Shown piece by piece: positions 13,645 through 23,624 of a DNA stretch of 64,000 nucleotides (its first letter is position 1; every line of letters starts with the position of its first letter). The notes beneath the pieces were generated by a model. It searched no databases, was not told the origin of the DNA, and was given only the letters and a program-made list of their open reading frames with translations. The position numbers and the translations under genes were made by a program. This stretch comes from Trichuris trichiura (taxonomy: Eukaryota; Nematoda; Enoplea; Trichinellida; Trichuridae): NCBI GenBank assembly GCA_037903355.1, contig JBAJFE010000060.1, forward strand, positions 1,798,001 to 1,862,000. Direction: 5' to 3'.

Positions 13645-13937
13645 TGTAAGAAACCCAGTGGCAAGCTCACACAGAAATACGTTACCAAACGCTTTACTTT
13701 CGACACGACAGCTTGCACACGACACAGCCGACCAGCAGCAAGCACGAACGAACAACCACCTTATCTCTCTTTGCCTGGCCTGCGCGTTAGTCAGATCACT
13801 GGCACAGAGCCAAGGATCAGCGGCTGGCGCTCGCGTCCGGCGGCGTCGCAAATGTTTACGCTCCTGCCTGAGCGATACGCCCTCGCGAACGCCTGGCGCC
13901 CGCTTTGGGCTCGCGGACGTGCGCAGGCTCCGCTACA
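13645..13937 (-). repeat. 3' LTR of the retrotransposon
   Basis: 293 bp, the same length as the other LTR, starting TGTAAG and ending CTACA on the plus strand. I count nine substitutions between the two LTRs, all in the first ~130 plus-strand bases; the other ~165 bases look identical. No indel separates them. Confidence 0.93.
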
Positions 13938-13946
13938 CTCCCCCCT
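13938..13946 (-). promoter_or_regulatory. Polypurine tract of the LTR element
   Basis: AGGGGGGAG on the minus strand lies immediately upstream of the TG that begins the 3' LTR. Its position and purine content match the plus-strand primer site used in LTR-element reverse transcription. It follows the pol stop codon by only a few bases. Confidence 0.85.
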
Positions 13947-13951
13947 GGCAC

Positions 13952-16897
13952 TCAAGTGTCACAACAGGCGCATGTCCGAGCCTTGCGCACTCGCGACGAA
14001 CGCTTTAACCTGGCAGGCAGGACCTCGAATTCTCCAATCGGACACGTGGTTAGTGGCTCCTCTTCCCTAGGCATCGACTGGGCTTTTGGATGGGCGAAGT
14101 GGAGAACGAGTTCATCGTCTGAGTCATCTTCAGGCTGCGCTTGTTCGCGTGACTCTTCTGGCTCCAATCGATGACGCAAGTCTCGCACGTGTCGCGGGAT
14201 GCCATCAATTTCCACAGCGTGGCGGGAAGGAACTCCTGTCACTGTCCCTCGCTGATACCTGGAGGCGCAACGAGCTTCGGAAGGTTTCACCCACACCTTC
14301 TCTCCAACGACATAGGGCGCAGGGTCACGGCGATCTTCTTCAGGCAGCTTGTCGACGTCGCGAATCCTCACGTCGTACCGGTACACTCCGGCAGCCGGCG
14401 TCGACGATGCACTGCAATCGTCCCGTGGAGCGACGTTGTAGAGATAGACGGCCTCCAGTATCGAGCATCCCTTTCGCGCGGCGATTACCTTGACAGACCG
14501 ATGGCAGCGCTCCGCGATGCCATTACCCGAAGGGACGTATGCACACCTGAAACGCAGTCGTACTCCCCAACGAGCAGCAAAGGCGGCGAACGATCGGCTT
14601 CGGAAGGCAGTGTCATTATCCAAGAGCAACTCTTCGGGAGCCCCTCGCTCGCAGAAGACGCGTTCTAGTTGCTCTATCACGTCTGCGCTGGTCTGAAGTC
14701 TCAGGGGCCGCCACACCGCGAACCGCGAGGGCCCACAATCAATGAGCGTTAAAAACGGTCTTACGCCGCAATGGGTGATGTCAATCGCCACACGTTGCCA
14801 AACGCGTGGAACTTCCAAGGTTCCACGCTCCCACTTGGCAGGCGGGGGATCAATGGACTGGCACACTTGGCACTTGCTCACCACCTGGCGCACCAAGCCC
14901 CTGTTTACTGCGGGGTTCGCCCGCCTTACGAAGTAGGACGTTCTCCTCACGCCAGGATGGCCGGCTGCGTGATGCACCGCGGCAATCAAACGCATGGCCC
15001 CTGGGTCGGCGACGGCTGCGCATGCTGGGTTGCTGGGACCGGTCACGGGTGTCATCCATCGTTGAGGCACACGAGTCAACGAGTCTGCTCGATTGTCCAC
15101 AGACTTCACGAGTTTGACAGAGAGCTGGAGCGCGTACTCCTCGACCAGAGAGAGCACTGTGCTGATCCGTCGACGAATGAGCATCTCACCGGCTGCCTTC
15201 GTCCGCAGCCGGGCCTTCCCTGACAATCCGTCAGACATCCAGTGGTAGACGGTCGACGAATCGGTCATCAGCTCGATAGTCTTCATCTTCCAGGAGAGGG
15301 CTAGGTTGAGCCCTCGGATGACGGCGTCGAGCTCCGCTAAGTTTATGTGCTGGGCGTCATCCCGGCGCAACCACGACGCGTCCTCCACGATCGCGCCTCC
15401 GACCTCTAACGCCACGCCCAGCGCCAAGCCGCTGGCGTCGACCCATATTCTGGCCGTCTCGCCAGATACGTTCCAAACCCCTCGGGCCGGGTCGTGCTCC
15501 TTCACCCGAGCTGCAATCTCCTCCAAGAGAGGTCTGATCGTTCCACCGTCAATGGGTTCGTCCCAGCTTTTCGTGGCGGCGTTAGCTGCTCGTTTCACAA
15601 ACGCAGCAGCCACCCTCAACCACCCGCACACAGGAAGATGGCCCACGAGCTCACCGCAATATGCAAACACCGCTCGGCGAGTCAGTTGCTGCGGTACGTC
15701 GCCTACTGTGTTGCCTCTTGCCCACGTCAGGCGGCCGCGCTCACTGCTGACTTTCAAGCCGAGGACGCGCGCACCGTCCACCAAGCGCACGGGAGGCTTG
15801 CACTTAAGACCGTGGTGCTCAAGTTCTTCTTCCACACGGCTCGCTGGGACGACGTTCTCACTAACCAATATGTCGTCGATATACGCCGACGTCCCTCGTT
15901 TAATCGCCGGGTCTTGCGAAAGCACGAAACTGAGGACCGTCTTCATAACCAGAGGCGCTACGTTCAGGCCGAACCCTAGGCGCGTTAGGCAGTACCTTCG
16001 GCCTCTAAATTCCACGGTCTGGTAGGGCCACAAGGCCTCGTCCACGTGGACTTGCAGATAAGCATCCTTCAGATCGATCAAGGCGACGTTGGCACCTTGT
16101 CTTCGCCATTGCCGCAGTTTGTCTGCGCACACGTCGGCCGCCGCGGTGAAGGGCTCGATATGAGCGTTCAACTCACGGAAATCCATAACTGGGCGGACTT
16201 TCTGCTTGTGCCGTTGGACCACCGCCATTAGGGGAATAAGCCCCTTTGCTTGACCGTGGCGACGCGTGTCGTACGGAATGAGCCATCCCTTCTGGATCCA
16301 CTTTTCGAGTTCCGTCTCGTACGACGCTCGGACACGCGTGCTCGGTGAGTATTCCTTCACTGAGTTCTTCAAGACGGCTGGCCCTTCACCGCCCGTCCAC
16401 TTCCAGGCGGCGGTCCAAACCCGCGTTGACGGGTCAAAAGCTACGGAGAAGTCCCGTTCATCTAGCCGGACCGGGACCACGCCTGCAGAGCAGACCGGAG
16501 TGCTTTCTGAACCAAAGCTCACCCGTGGGCCCTTAGTCACGTGGACCCCTCCAAGGGCTTCTATACCATTCATTCCAAGGATGAAGTCGAAGCCGAGTGG
16601 CTTGGCGTCGACTATGATTGCTTCGACCGTAGCTCGGCTGCCATCAGTCCGCTCCAGGCCTACGACTCCCACGCCTCGGCACTCCAGTTCCTTTCCATCG
16701 ACTGCCAAGAGACTTACGGGCCGTCTCGTCCATCGCTTGCAACTTCTGACATGAGCCACGCACTTAGAACATCCAGTGTCGACTAGCACGTTACGAAGGA
16801 TGCCGTCGATGCGCAGTCTTGTGGAGGGCAGCGCCTTGGTCAACATCGGCAGGGGGAGTAGGCTGGCGCTGACGCCTACTCCCCGTCGGCGTTTCCC
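13952..16897 (-). CDS. pol: Pol polyprotein (protease, RT, RNase H, integrase), read by -1 frameshift
   Basis: Polyprotein for reverse transcription and integration. It is in the -1 frame relative to gag, and the frame is open from the slippery site through an internal ATG at 16846 (964 residues from there). Counting from that Met: aspartic protease DTG at 23-25 (VLVDTGCSKC) with a later ILG flap motif; RT with catalytic YIDD at 322-325; RNase H from about 463 (WVDASG, later TDSSTVYHW). An integrase HHCC finger begins near 618, then the core has D (AIDITH), D (LLDND) and E (GIAERCH) with exactly 35 residues between the second D and E, the DD35E arrangement. No internal stop or frame break was found. 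The product ends just before the polypurine tract. Antisense open frames across this region are shadows. Confidence 0.93.
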   Translation of the reverse strand, partial: GKRRRGVGVSASLLPLPMLTKALPSTRLRIDGILRNVLVDTGCSKCVAHVRSCKRWTRRPVSLLAVDGKELECRGVGVVGLERTDGSRATVEAIIVDAKPLGFDFILGMNGIEALGGVHVTKGPRVSFGSESTPVCSAGVVPVRLDERDFSVAFDPSTRVWTAAWKWTGGEGPAVLKNSVKEYSPSTRVRASYETELEKWIQKGWLIPYDTRRHGQAKGLIPLMAVVQRHKQKVRPVMDFRELNAHIEPFTAAADVCADKLRQWRRQGANVALIDLKDAYLQVHVDEALWPYQTVEFRGRRYCLTRLGFGLNVAPLVMKTVLSFVLSQDPAIKRGTSAYIDDILVSENVVPASRVEEELEHHGLKCKPPVRLVDGARVLGLKVSSERGRLTWARGNTVGDVPQQLTRRAVFAYCGELVGHLPVCGWLRVAAAFVKRAANAATKSWDEPIDGGTIRPLLEEIAARVKEHDPARGVWNVSGETARIWVDASGLALGVALEVGGAIVEDASWLRRDDAQHINLAELDAVIRGLNLALSWKMKTIELMTDSSTVYHWMSDGLSGKARLRTKAAGEMLIRRRISTVLSLVEEYALQLSVKLVKSVDNRADSLTRVPQRWMTPVTGPSNPACAAVADPGAMRLIAAVHHAAGHPGVRRTSYFVRRANPAVNRGLVRQVVSKCQVCQSIDPPPAKWERGTLEVPRVWQRVAIDITHCGVRPFLTLIDCGPSRFAVWRPLRLQTSADVIEQLERVFCERGAPEELLLDNDTAFRSRSFAAFAARWGVRLRFRCAYVPSGNGIAERCHRSVKVIAARKGCSILEAVYLYNVAPRDDCSASSTPAAGVYRYDVRIRDVDKLPEEDRRDPAPYVVGEKVWVKPSEARCASRYQRGTVTGVPSRHAVEIDGIPRHVRDLRHRLEPEESREQAQPEDDSDDELVLHFAHPKAQSMPREEEPLTTCPIGEFEVLPARLKRSSRVRKARTCACCDT
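16853..16897 (-). promoter_or_regulatory. -1 ribosomal frameshift signal between gag and pol
   Basis: On the minus strand the gag frame reads CAG GGA AAC, giving the slippery heptamer G GGA AAC (16897 to 16891) in the correct X XXY YYZ phase. A 6-nt spacer (GCCGAC) follows, then a perfect 11-bp hairpin: GGGGAGTAGGC (16884-16874) pairs with GCCTACTCCCC (16863-16853) around a 10-nt loop. The gag stop lies inside the first arm, and the -1 frame is open from the slip site into pol. A loop GTCA could pair with TGAC at 16839-16842 as a weak pseudoknot. This is the standard architecture of retroviral and retrotransposon gag-pol recoding. Confidence 0.9.
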
Positions 16898-17661
16898 TGG
16901 TTGCCGACATCGGCGGCCACTGAAGCGTCTCGACGGCGACCTTGTCGCCCTCTCCGGCGAGCGTGCGCCCTCGGCGGCTCACCGGCGTCCGGGCTCTGGC
17001 GCGGAGTCGGGCAATCTCTAGCAAAATGACCCAGTCCACCGCAGGAGAAGCATTTCTGCGCCAGACGGACTTGCTGCGGCCTCCGCCTCCGCTCCGCAGC
17101 TCCCAGGCAGGCGTCGCTCAAGCCCATCGGGAAATCGTCCTTCAGCACAGCGCGGGCTCGGCCGACGATGTCCTCCAGGCTTAGGCTCTCCAGGCGTGAA
17201 CCCACACGAAGCAGCTGGCGGATGCTCCCTGGCAGTCCGGCCACAAAGGCACAGGCCAGTGCCTTTTCCGACACACCACCGAAGAGACTCGCAAGTCTTC
17301 GCAAATCCGCCAAAAATGAATCTGGCTGTTCGTCCGGCTTCAGCTTCCTTGAGACGAACCGCTCATAGGCAACGAAGGAGTCCACCTCGAATGCCGCCCT
17401 CAGCGCGTCTTTAACCTTGACAGCGTCCCTCTGGTGCTCAAGCGGAAGCTGGCTATACACGGCGAAGGCGCTACCAGCCAGTCGCAGCGGTATGACGCTC
17501 GTAACATCGTCGATTCCTCGGATCCGGCACACCAGCTCGAGCTTGTCGAGCCATTCGGAAATCGGTTGATTCGACGAGCCGTCATATTCAGGAATGAGTC
17601 TCACGTCAAGGGAAGCATCGGTCTGCCGGGGCTCAGTCTTTGCTTCTGTGGAGGCATCCAT
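16876..17661 (-). CDS. gag: Gag-like protein with zinc knuckle
   Basis: The structural and nucleic-acid-binding protein of the retrotransposon: 261 residues from the ATG at 17661, which I chose because it is the first ATG after the LTR that leaves a sensible Gag start; the frame is open upstream into the LTR. Residues about 20-180 look like a Gag capsid-type helical region (the stretch with RLAGSAFAVYSQLP and QPDSFLADLRRLASLF resembles retrotransposon gag domains). A CCHC knuckle of form CX2CX4HX4C sits at residues 204-217 (CFSCGGLGHFARDC), followed by a basic Arg-rich tail. The stop codon at 16876-16878 lies inside the frameshift hairpin, so Pol would be made as a Gag-Pol fusion. Confidence 0.9.
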   Translation of the reverse strand: MDASTEAKTEPRQTDASLDVRLIPEYDGSSNQPISEWLDKLELVCRIRGIDDVTSVIPLRLAGSAFAVYSQLPLEHQRDAVKVKDALRAAFEVDSFVAYERFVSRKLKPDEQPDSFLADLRRLASLFGGVSEKALACAFVAGLPGSIRQLLRVGSRLESLSLEDIVGRARAVLKDDFPMGLSDACLGAAERRRRPQQVRLAQKCFSCGGLGHFARDCPTPRQSPDAGEPPRAHARRRGRQGRRRDASVAADVGNQGNADGE

Positions 17662-17688
17662 TCCGTTAGGCTCCGAGCCTCGATAGCT

Positions 17689-17981
17689 TGTAAAAAACCC
17701 AGTGGCAAGCTCACACAGAAATACGTTACCAAACCCTTTACTTTCGACACGACAGCTTGCACACCATACAGCCGACCGGCAGCAAGCACAAACGAACAAC
17801 GACGTTGTCTCTCTTTGCCTGGCCTGCGCGTTAGTCAGATCACTGGCACAGAGCCAAGGATCAGCGGCTGGCGCTCGCGTCCGGCGGCGTCGCAAATGTT
17901 TACGCTCCTGCCTGAGCGATACGCCCTCGCGAACGCCTGGCGCCCGCTTTGGGCTCGCGGACGTGCGCAGGCTCCGCTACA
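17689..17981 (-). repeat. 5' LTR of the retrotransposon
   Basis: 293 bp and upstream of gag in the element's own orientation. A reading frame enters from inside the LTR (from about 17895) and stays open through the leader into gag, so the gag frame has 78 potential extra codons before its likely start. The promoter should lie in the U3 part of this LTR, but I see no clear TATA box. Confidence 0.93.
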
Positions 17982-17986
17982 CAAAC
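17982..17986 (+). repeat. Target-site duplication, right copy (CAAAC)
   Basis: Exact match to 13640-13644, directly after the CA end of the LTR at 17981. Confidence 0.9.
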
Positions 17987-20900
17987 TCAAGCAAGCCAGG
18001 CGCTCTTAGAACGTATGCCTTAACGTGTTGCCCATTACTCCAACGCGGGTAACTAAGCAAGCGCGTATAATATCATAAATAAGTCCTAAGCGTTGGGCTC
18101 GTTTCTCATTCTTATTTTGCCTTTGCGTAGCGTGAAGCTTTTTCGAACTTTCGCGTCCATTCGCCCAATCCCGAATCGTACGGCATAACTATTTTCCTAG
18201 CGTTTTTCTTTGTTTCTATGATGACGTCCCTAAAGAACGTTTTGACCTTAAGTCGTAGCACGCTGCAAAAGTTGGCTCCTTTTAAATGATGGGAGGAAAG
18301 CTTTCTCCTTCGAGCTGTCACTCTTGCTACAGAGAAATGCTACTCCAACAGATAGTCCTTTTTTTATCACCAGTTTTCACAGAAACGTTTGTTATTTCAT
18401 TGCTGAACAGGAAGTAGCACGTTGATGACGCTTTCTTCGTCACAGAAAAGAGAAAAAAACATCTCCTTTTAATTAATGTAAAAGGGCGGAAAAAGTTTTA
18501 CGATAGAATAGGAAAAAGTGCAGCAGGAAAACTTCTCTTTCCACTCATTCAGCAAACATAAACTTTTTCAATACTCTCCTTACAATGGTGCAGAGAAAAT
18601 CTACATTTTTCGACCCGCCGTCTACTCTTGAAGATGGCAGATGTCACGCTGAGTTTGACGGATAACAAATGATGCATCAAAAAAACAAAAGTAGTGAATA
18701 AAAATAAGCAAAATGAATAGTTTTTTCGTACCCCGCAAGATTGGGTTTGAAAGTTGGGAAAAACTGTTGATTTCAAATATTTGGTTCGATAGCGCACCCA
18801 CCTTATAACTAGGCACCCGAAACGATACAAGCGCCTGAGAATTATTTAAGACATTGAATTTACCTGCACTCTCTGCCTAACAAGTTAAGATCTCCAGGAA
18901 CGCGTCCCTCGTTTGAACTGCTACGGCAATGCTGAAAAATCCTGAGACCTTCTGCGGTTTTTGGACGTTTTGATTGATGCCACGTTTACTTCCACGTTCA
19001 CATTATGTTTAGGGAGCGCCATTTCTTAAAAGGAAATTTAAGAAGGGTGCTATACGCTAAGCATAACCGCATAATTCACTGTGTCATCAGTGCTGGAATG
19101 AATGAGCTTTAGTATAATGTTATTAAAACTGTAGGATTTCAGCCCCTAAAGCAGCATATAAGAAAAATGTTTGGACCCAGTGCTAGTCTAAAGAAAAGAA
19201 AGAATCGCATATTAACTAAAAAGAATCAGTGGGACTCAATAAATAAGGTGCGTGAAGAAATAGACGACGGACGAAAAGATCGCTGCAGAAATGGCAGAAA
19301 GAAGAAAAAGGCGGACATTTGAAAAAATAGAAAATCACCATAGCACCAGACACCGCTTTTAGTACATTATTCTTGTGGCTCTTCACAACTGTAATAACGC
19401 TGATAAATGAAACAGCCTTCCGTAAAAGATCTGCTTCTTTTAAATCTCAATAGGCATTTTTAAGCATTACTAATATTGCGAAATAAATGTTCCATGAGTA
19501 ATAACAAAATATGAAGTACGAATGATGAAATCTCTCACTTCATTGCCGCTGCTAAGAATTACAAAATAATTGAGTGCCTTAGCATTCACACTTTTAAACG
19601 TCTACCAGATTAAATGCGGCAAAATGAATGAAAGTTATGCGTACGAATAAGGGGAAAAACAATGGACATATCAGAATACATTTGCAGCCTCATTCGATCG
19701 TGGAATATTGTTTCACTGATAGTATTGGTACAGCATTAATCAAACATTCATTCAGAAAAAGCCATCTTAAAACAGCCAAGCACAAAATGAGCGGTTCTTA
19801 CTCACTTTTACATGAACGAGAGTTGTAGGCGGGAAAACTTTTACTTTCCAGTTATCTGGTTAACACAAAATACTGAGACGTTCACTTTGTAAGAACGAAA
19901 AGTAATAAAAAAGTTAACACTATTAAAGCATGCGAATGAGCTTTTGGCCTAAATGGCTTAAAAGCAAATCTGTTGAGTATAACCTGGAAAATACAATGTT
20001 CTTAAACTTGTCCGGATTCCAAAATGACAACACATCGAAGAATAAGCTGTAATGAAATACTAACAAGCTTTGTCTTGAGGAATCACACCTTCGAGGCGGT
20101 TCAATCTCTTAGCAACTATCTGCACCTACTCTAACAACTCAACAAAGAAAAAGTAAAGAAAAGTAAACATGGCAACAAGACGAGTTAGTAAAAATCGTCT
20201 GTCTAAAGGTGATCAAAAACCTGTTGCAGCGACTGACTTACCGAAATAAACCATCTGCTAGTTCGTTGTCAACTATGTCACCTTGAGTTGCAATGTTGTG
20301 CATCAAACGAGACGCATCGACCTTCAAACCGAACCTCGAAGAATTCCTCATTGAAAATTCCTCAAAAACTTGATTCGGTAAGCAGTATCCCATTTGGCCA
20401 TTGGACAAAGCTATGCAACTTTATCGATTCAATATCCTCCAAGCTAACAGGTTTTACTTGCCCAGCCCTCAACAAAATCATAAAGTACCGCTTTCTCTAA
20501 AGCTTTTGCAATGCTAATGCTTTTTTAGCCTACTCGTACAATACCCGAACAAGGTGCCGTCATTTTAGTACCTTCAAGAGCAGTTTGAATCAATTTGCAT
20601 AAATTCACACATTCAAACGTCACTGTACATATTCAAAGTCTCCGCGTATTTGGCTATTCCAATTTGATGCTGTAAGTATATTGCTTCCGTTGAGATCTAC
20701 GCAGCAGCCCTTATTTGCAACTCCTCATCGTATTAAAGTAGGGTCTCGCACCGGCTTGCTCACCAGCGCCCTCTAGCCAGTAATTTAATTTAACAAAACA
20801 AGTTGAACGCCCGCAATGCCACATTTTGAACCAATGCAAAACAAACCTTTGCAAATAAATTTAAAATCAATTAGACTCTGCTAAAACAAGATTACATCAA

Positions 20901-22720
20901 GAAATGATCGTCAGACTTTAGTCAACTCGTATCTGTTTTTCATTGAATAAGTTACCAACGATACAACTTGGTTATGATGGTTAGGTATTTCTGACACAAC
21001 ACGCGAGAGCCATTGCTAACAAATAGCTTTCAAAAAATTAAAAGAAAACTACACCTGGAAGCTGAATGGTCCATTTTAAAATAAAATATGCCACTTCGGA
21101 AATGACGTCCAATGATGACAACTGAAATCGTAACATTATCACGAAACCATTTAAATGTGAGATGCCTGCGCACTAGCAGTTCGACCATAGATATAAAGAT
21201 TTACTTTGCACAAAAAAAGTAAATGAAATTCTTCGGATCAGCACTTCGACTATACTTTCAGGAAACTGGAATGGTTACTTTCATCGACTAGGGAGAAACA
21301 AAGTTCAATGTTTGAACTTTTCTCAGTGGCATTATGTTGGTCACTAATGAAGCTGCCGAAGGAACCGTCAACTCAAGATTCAAACCCATACAATATAGCC
21401 AAATGATAGCTGACGTCCTGAAACCAACTGCGAGCTGCCAGTCGGTTCAAGAAGACACAAAGAAGCGGTGGAAAATATCGGCTAAGCAGTCTACCGGTAG
21501 TCGAAAAGAGAAAAATTCAAGTCAGCAGCACCAAACTCACAGTCGCTATCGCGATGTCAAAGAAGGCACAAAAATGGTGACTAGGCAGATTCATTCACCG
21601 GCTTGAAGACTAGTTTGTTGGCACAAATTTGTAAGCTAAGTGACCGCTTGGAAATCAGTAAACTCGCAGACGCAGCATAAATGACCAGTATGTTTGTAAA
21701 CGCAATTGTTCGGCAGGTAAACCCTAAAAACAAGACCACATAAGACCACATTGCATAACAGCTATGAACAAAAGGCAGAACATTGTAGCATATGAATGTG
21801 CGCAACTTATAGTTAGCGCCTATAAGGAAACAGACTAACTTAAAGACAATGGAAATACTATGGAAGCTTTCATAATTTGCATATGGATTAAAGCTGGAAT
21901 AATTATCAGCATAAATCTGCCTTATCTCTCCCGCCTTCCACTAAAAGGATACACTTCCAAAGTGCCGCCTACGAGCAGACGTTGTACAGTTGTCTTCACA
22001 AGCCCAATGTCATCCCACCTTGTTCAGGCGCAGAATGTCAGTAATCTGAACAATGAAGAGCTTTCGATTACAAGTTGTACAAATACACAGCGTTTTCTTG
22101 AAGCGAATTATGCCTGAACGCGGGCTACTTCCTAACGGCGTTCAGATAAACAGAGAGCTTTCAGAACGCTCTGTAATACGCTGAGTACACATTAGTTCTG
22201 TATTTTTTTAAATAAGCGCTCATTCATCTGTTGGTAAAGTAATTGTTTCGTTTAATTACTGATACCAACGCAGACAAAAACGGAAAAGGTTGTCTACAGC
22301 CTTTACGAAATTCAAACGCATAATGCTGATTACTATTGGTGGGTAAAGTGTTCAGTTATGTCAGGAAGGCATTGTATTGTAAAAAACAATATCTCAACAT
22401 CTTAGAGACTTAATATCGAGCAAATGCAACGCAATTTTGGAATATTCACATTAATAGTTCAATCGTTAACATACTTTATGGAAAGAAGCTTTAAATATTT
22501 AGAGAAACAGTCGAAGCATTACAAAATTTTGTCAAACGATTTTAGGAGCATACACTACTGACGGCAGTACCTTTTTCAACAAGAGTCTAACAAATTATTT
22601 ATATAAAAAAATTTAAAATGTACCTAAGTTCACTTAAACACAAACGCTATTTATAAAGAGCCCGTTTGCCCAATGGCTGCGCGGCAACAATTTGCGCATA
22701 AACTGCACAATAAGTATGGG
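17987..22720. other. AT-rich intergenic region, no gene recognised
   Basis: Base composition becomes clearly more AT-rich right of the LTR element. Open frames are short (up to about 93 codons) and have no family resemblance. I saw no transposon ends, tandem repeats or RNA genes. It ends where the last exon of the HDAC6-like gene stops at 22721. Confidence 0.5.
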
Positions 22721-23624
22721 CTATCTACGTACCTTACAACGTTCAAGCTTTCTTCTCTTACTGACTATGCCATTGGTATTACTGTCGTCATTGATAAAGG
22801 CAGTACCCGAGGAAGATTCACCTTCTGGCAACGAGCATTTGCGCTTCGAAGGCACTTTACGAGCAGAAGATGAACAATCATAAGCGATGCGTATTCTTGA
22901 TGAATTTGATGTGGTCTGCGCGTTTTCGCTTGAAGGCAAAAAAATGCATTTGAGCATTGGATAAAAGCGCTCCAGTTGACAATTGGCACTTGCAGCCATT
23001 GATATGCATTCTTTGCTCACTGGACCGGTGCCTACATCGTCTTCAAGACGAAAGCTGCTTCCCGCCAACGGAGCCAAAATTGATGATAAATATTCCTCAA
23101 TGTTGTAGCTATCAGCCTTAATTGAATAGGGTTAATAGCAAAATATGCGCAGGCAACAGTTACCTTCGCTGAAACAATGATTATAAGCCGTCCGCCTGCC
23201 AATGCCGTCAGGTGGGAAATGATGTAAGAAGAAAGTGATGGCTGAATGTCGAAATAAAAAGAATTGGCAAAATCAACTTCCATCACTACTAAATCCAGAT
23301 GGTGTGCGTAAGCTGTTGGCCACAAAAGCTAAGCAAATTAAAAGTGCATTCATTTTTCTAACCGATTCGATAGGCGACGCTCTTACCTGATGGAAAAGAA
23401 ACAGACGATCTGCTTCTTCTAAACGGACGATCGGCAAATCAACTTTCGCGCAAAACGAATTTTCATAAAACAGCTTTTCTTCTGTGCGGCGCGAAAATAA
23501 ATCTTTTAACCTGCATGCTTCATTCGGTGGAAGAAAGGCCATATTTGTCCACAGACAAGTGCGACCGTCGGAATATGTCCGCTTAAAAAGCATTTCATGT
23601 CCTTCGGTGGATATTACTAAGGGC
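22721..23624 (-). other. Degenerate second deacetylase domain lacking the catalytic core
   Basis: Exon 3 (23624-23387) resembles the entry region of a deacetylase domain (CLWTN, RLKDLF, LPIVRLEEADRLFLFHQ). Exon 4 (23328-23164) resembles the late part (HLDLVVMEVDFAN for the usual PDLVLVSAGFDA, then LTALAGGRLIII). Exon 5 continues with SYNIEEYLSSILAPLAG. The ~200 residues that normally lie between, with RPPGHH, NNVA and DxDxHHG, are absent; only a 58-nt intron separates exons 3 and 4. The EGGY element is also replaced. If translated this would be a non-catalytic remnant. Homology is by pattern and moderate. Confidence 0.6.

Larger units (their letters stand above)
13645..17981 (-). mobile_element. 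Complete LTR retrotransposon, Ty3/Gypsy-like order
   Basis: The element is 4,337 bp on the minus strand. Seen: two 293-bp LTRs beginning TG and ending CA, flanked by the direct repeat CAAAC at 13640-13644 and 17982-17986 (a 5-bp target-site duplication). Gag, then protease, reverse transcriptase, RNase H and integrase lie in that order in a -1 frame, with a polypurine tract against the 3' LTR. The PR-RT-RH-IN order is that of the Ty3/Gypsy (Metaviridae) and BEL groups; I favour Gypsy-like but the lineage needs a phylogeny. Both long frames are open, so the copy may be recently active. No conventional primer-binding site starting with TGG follows the 5' LTR. The element's GC-rich, CpG-containing coding sequence differs from the AT-rich DNA to its right. 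Confidence 0.95.

Noticed and set aside
13658..14008. Plus-strand frames inside both LTRs
   Set aside because: They are duplicated only because the LTRs are identical there; no coding signal or domain.
14086..16786. Long plus-strand open frames (up to 239 codons) across the retrotransposon
   Set aside because: They are antisense shadows of pol in GC-rich sequence; the minus frame carries protease, RT, RNase H and integrase motifs.
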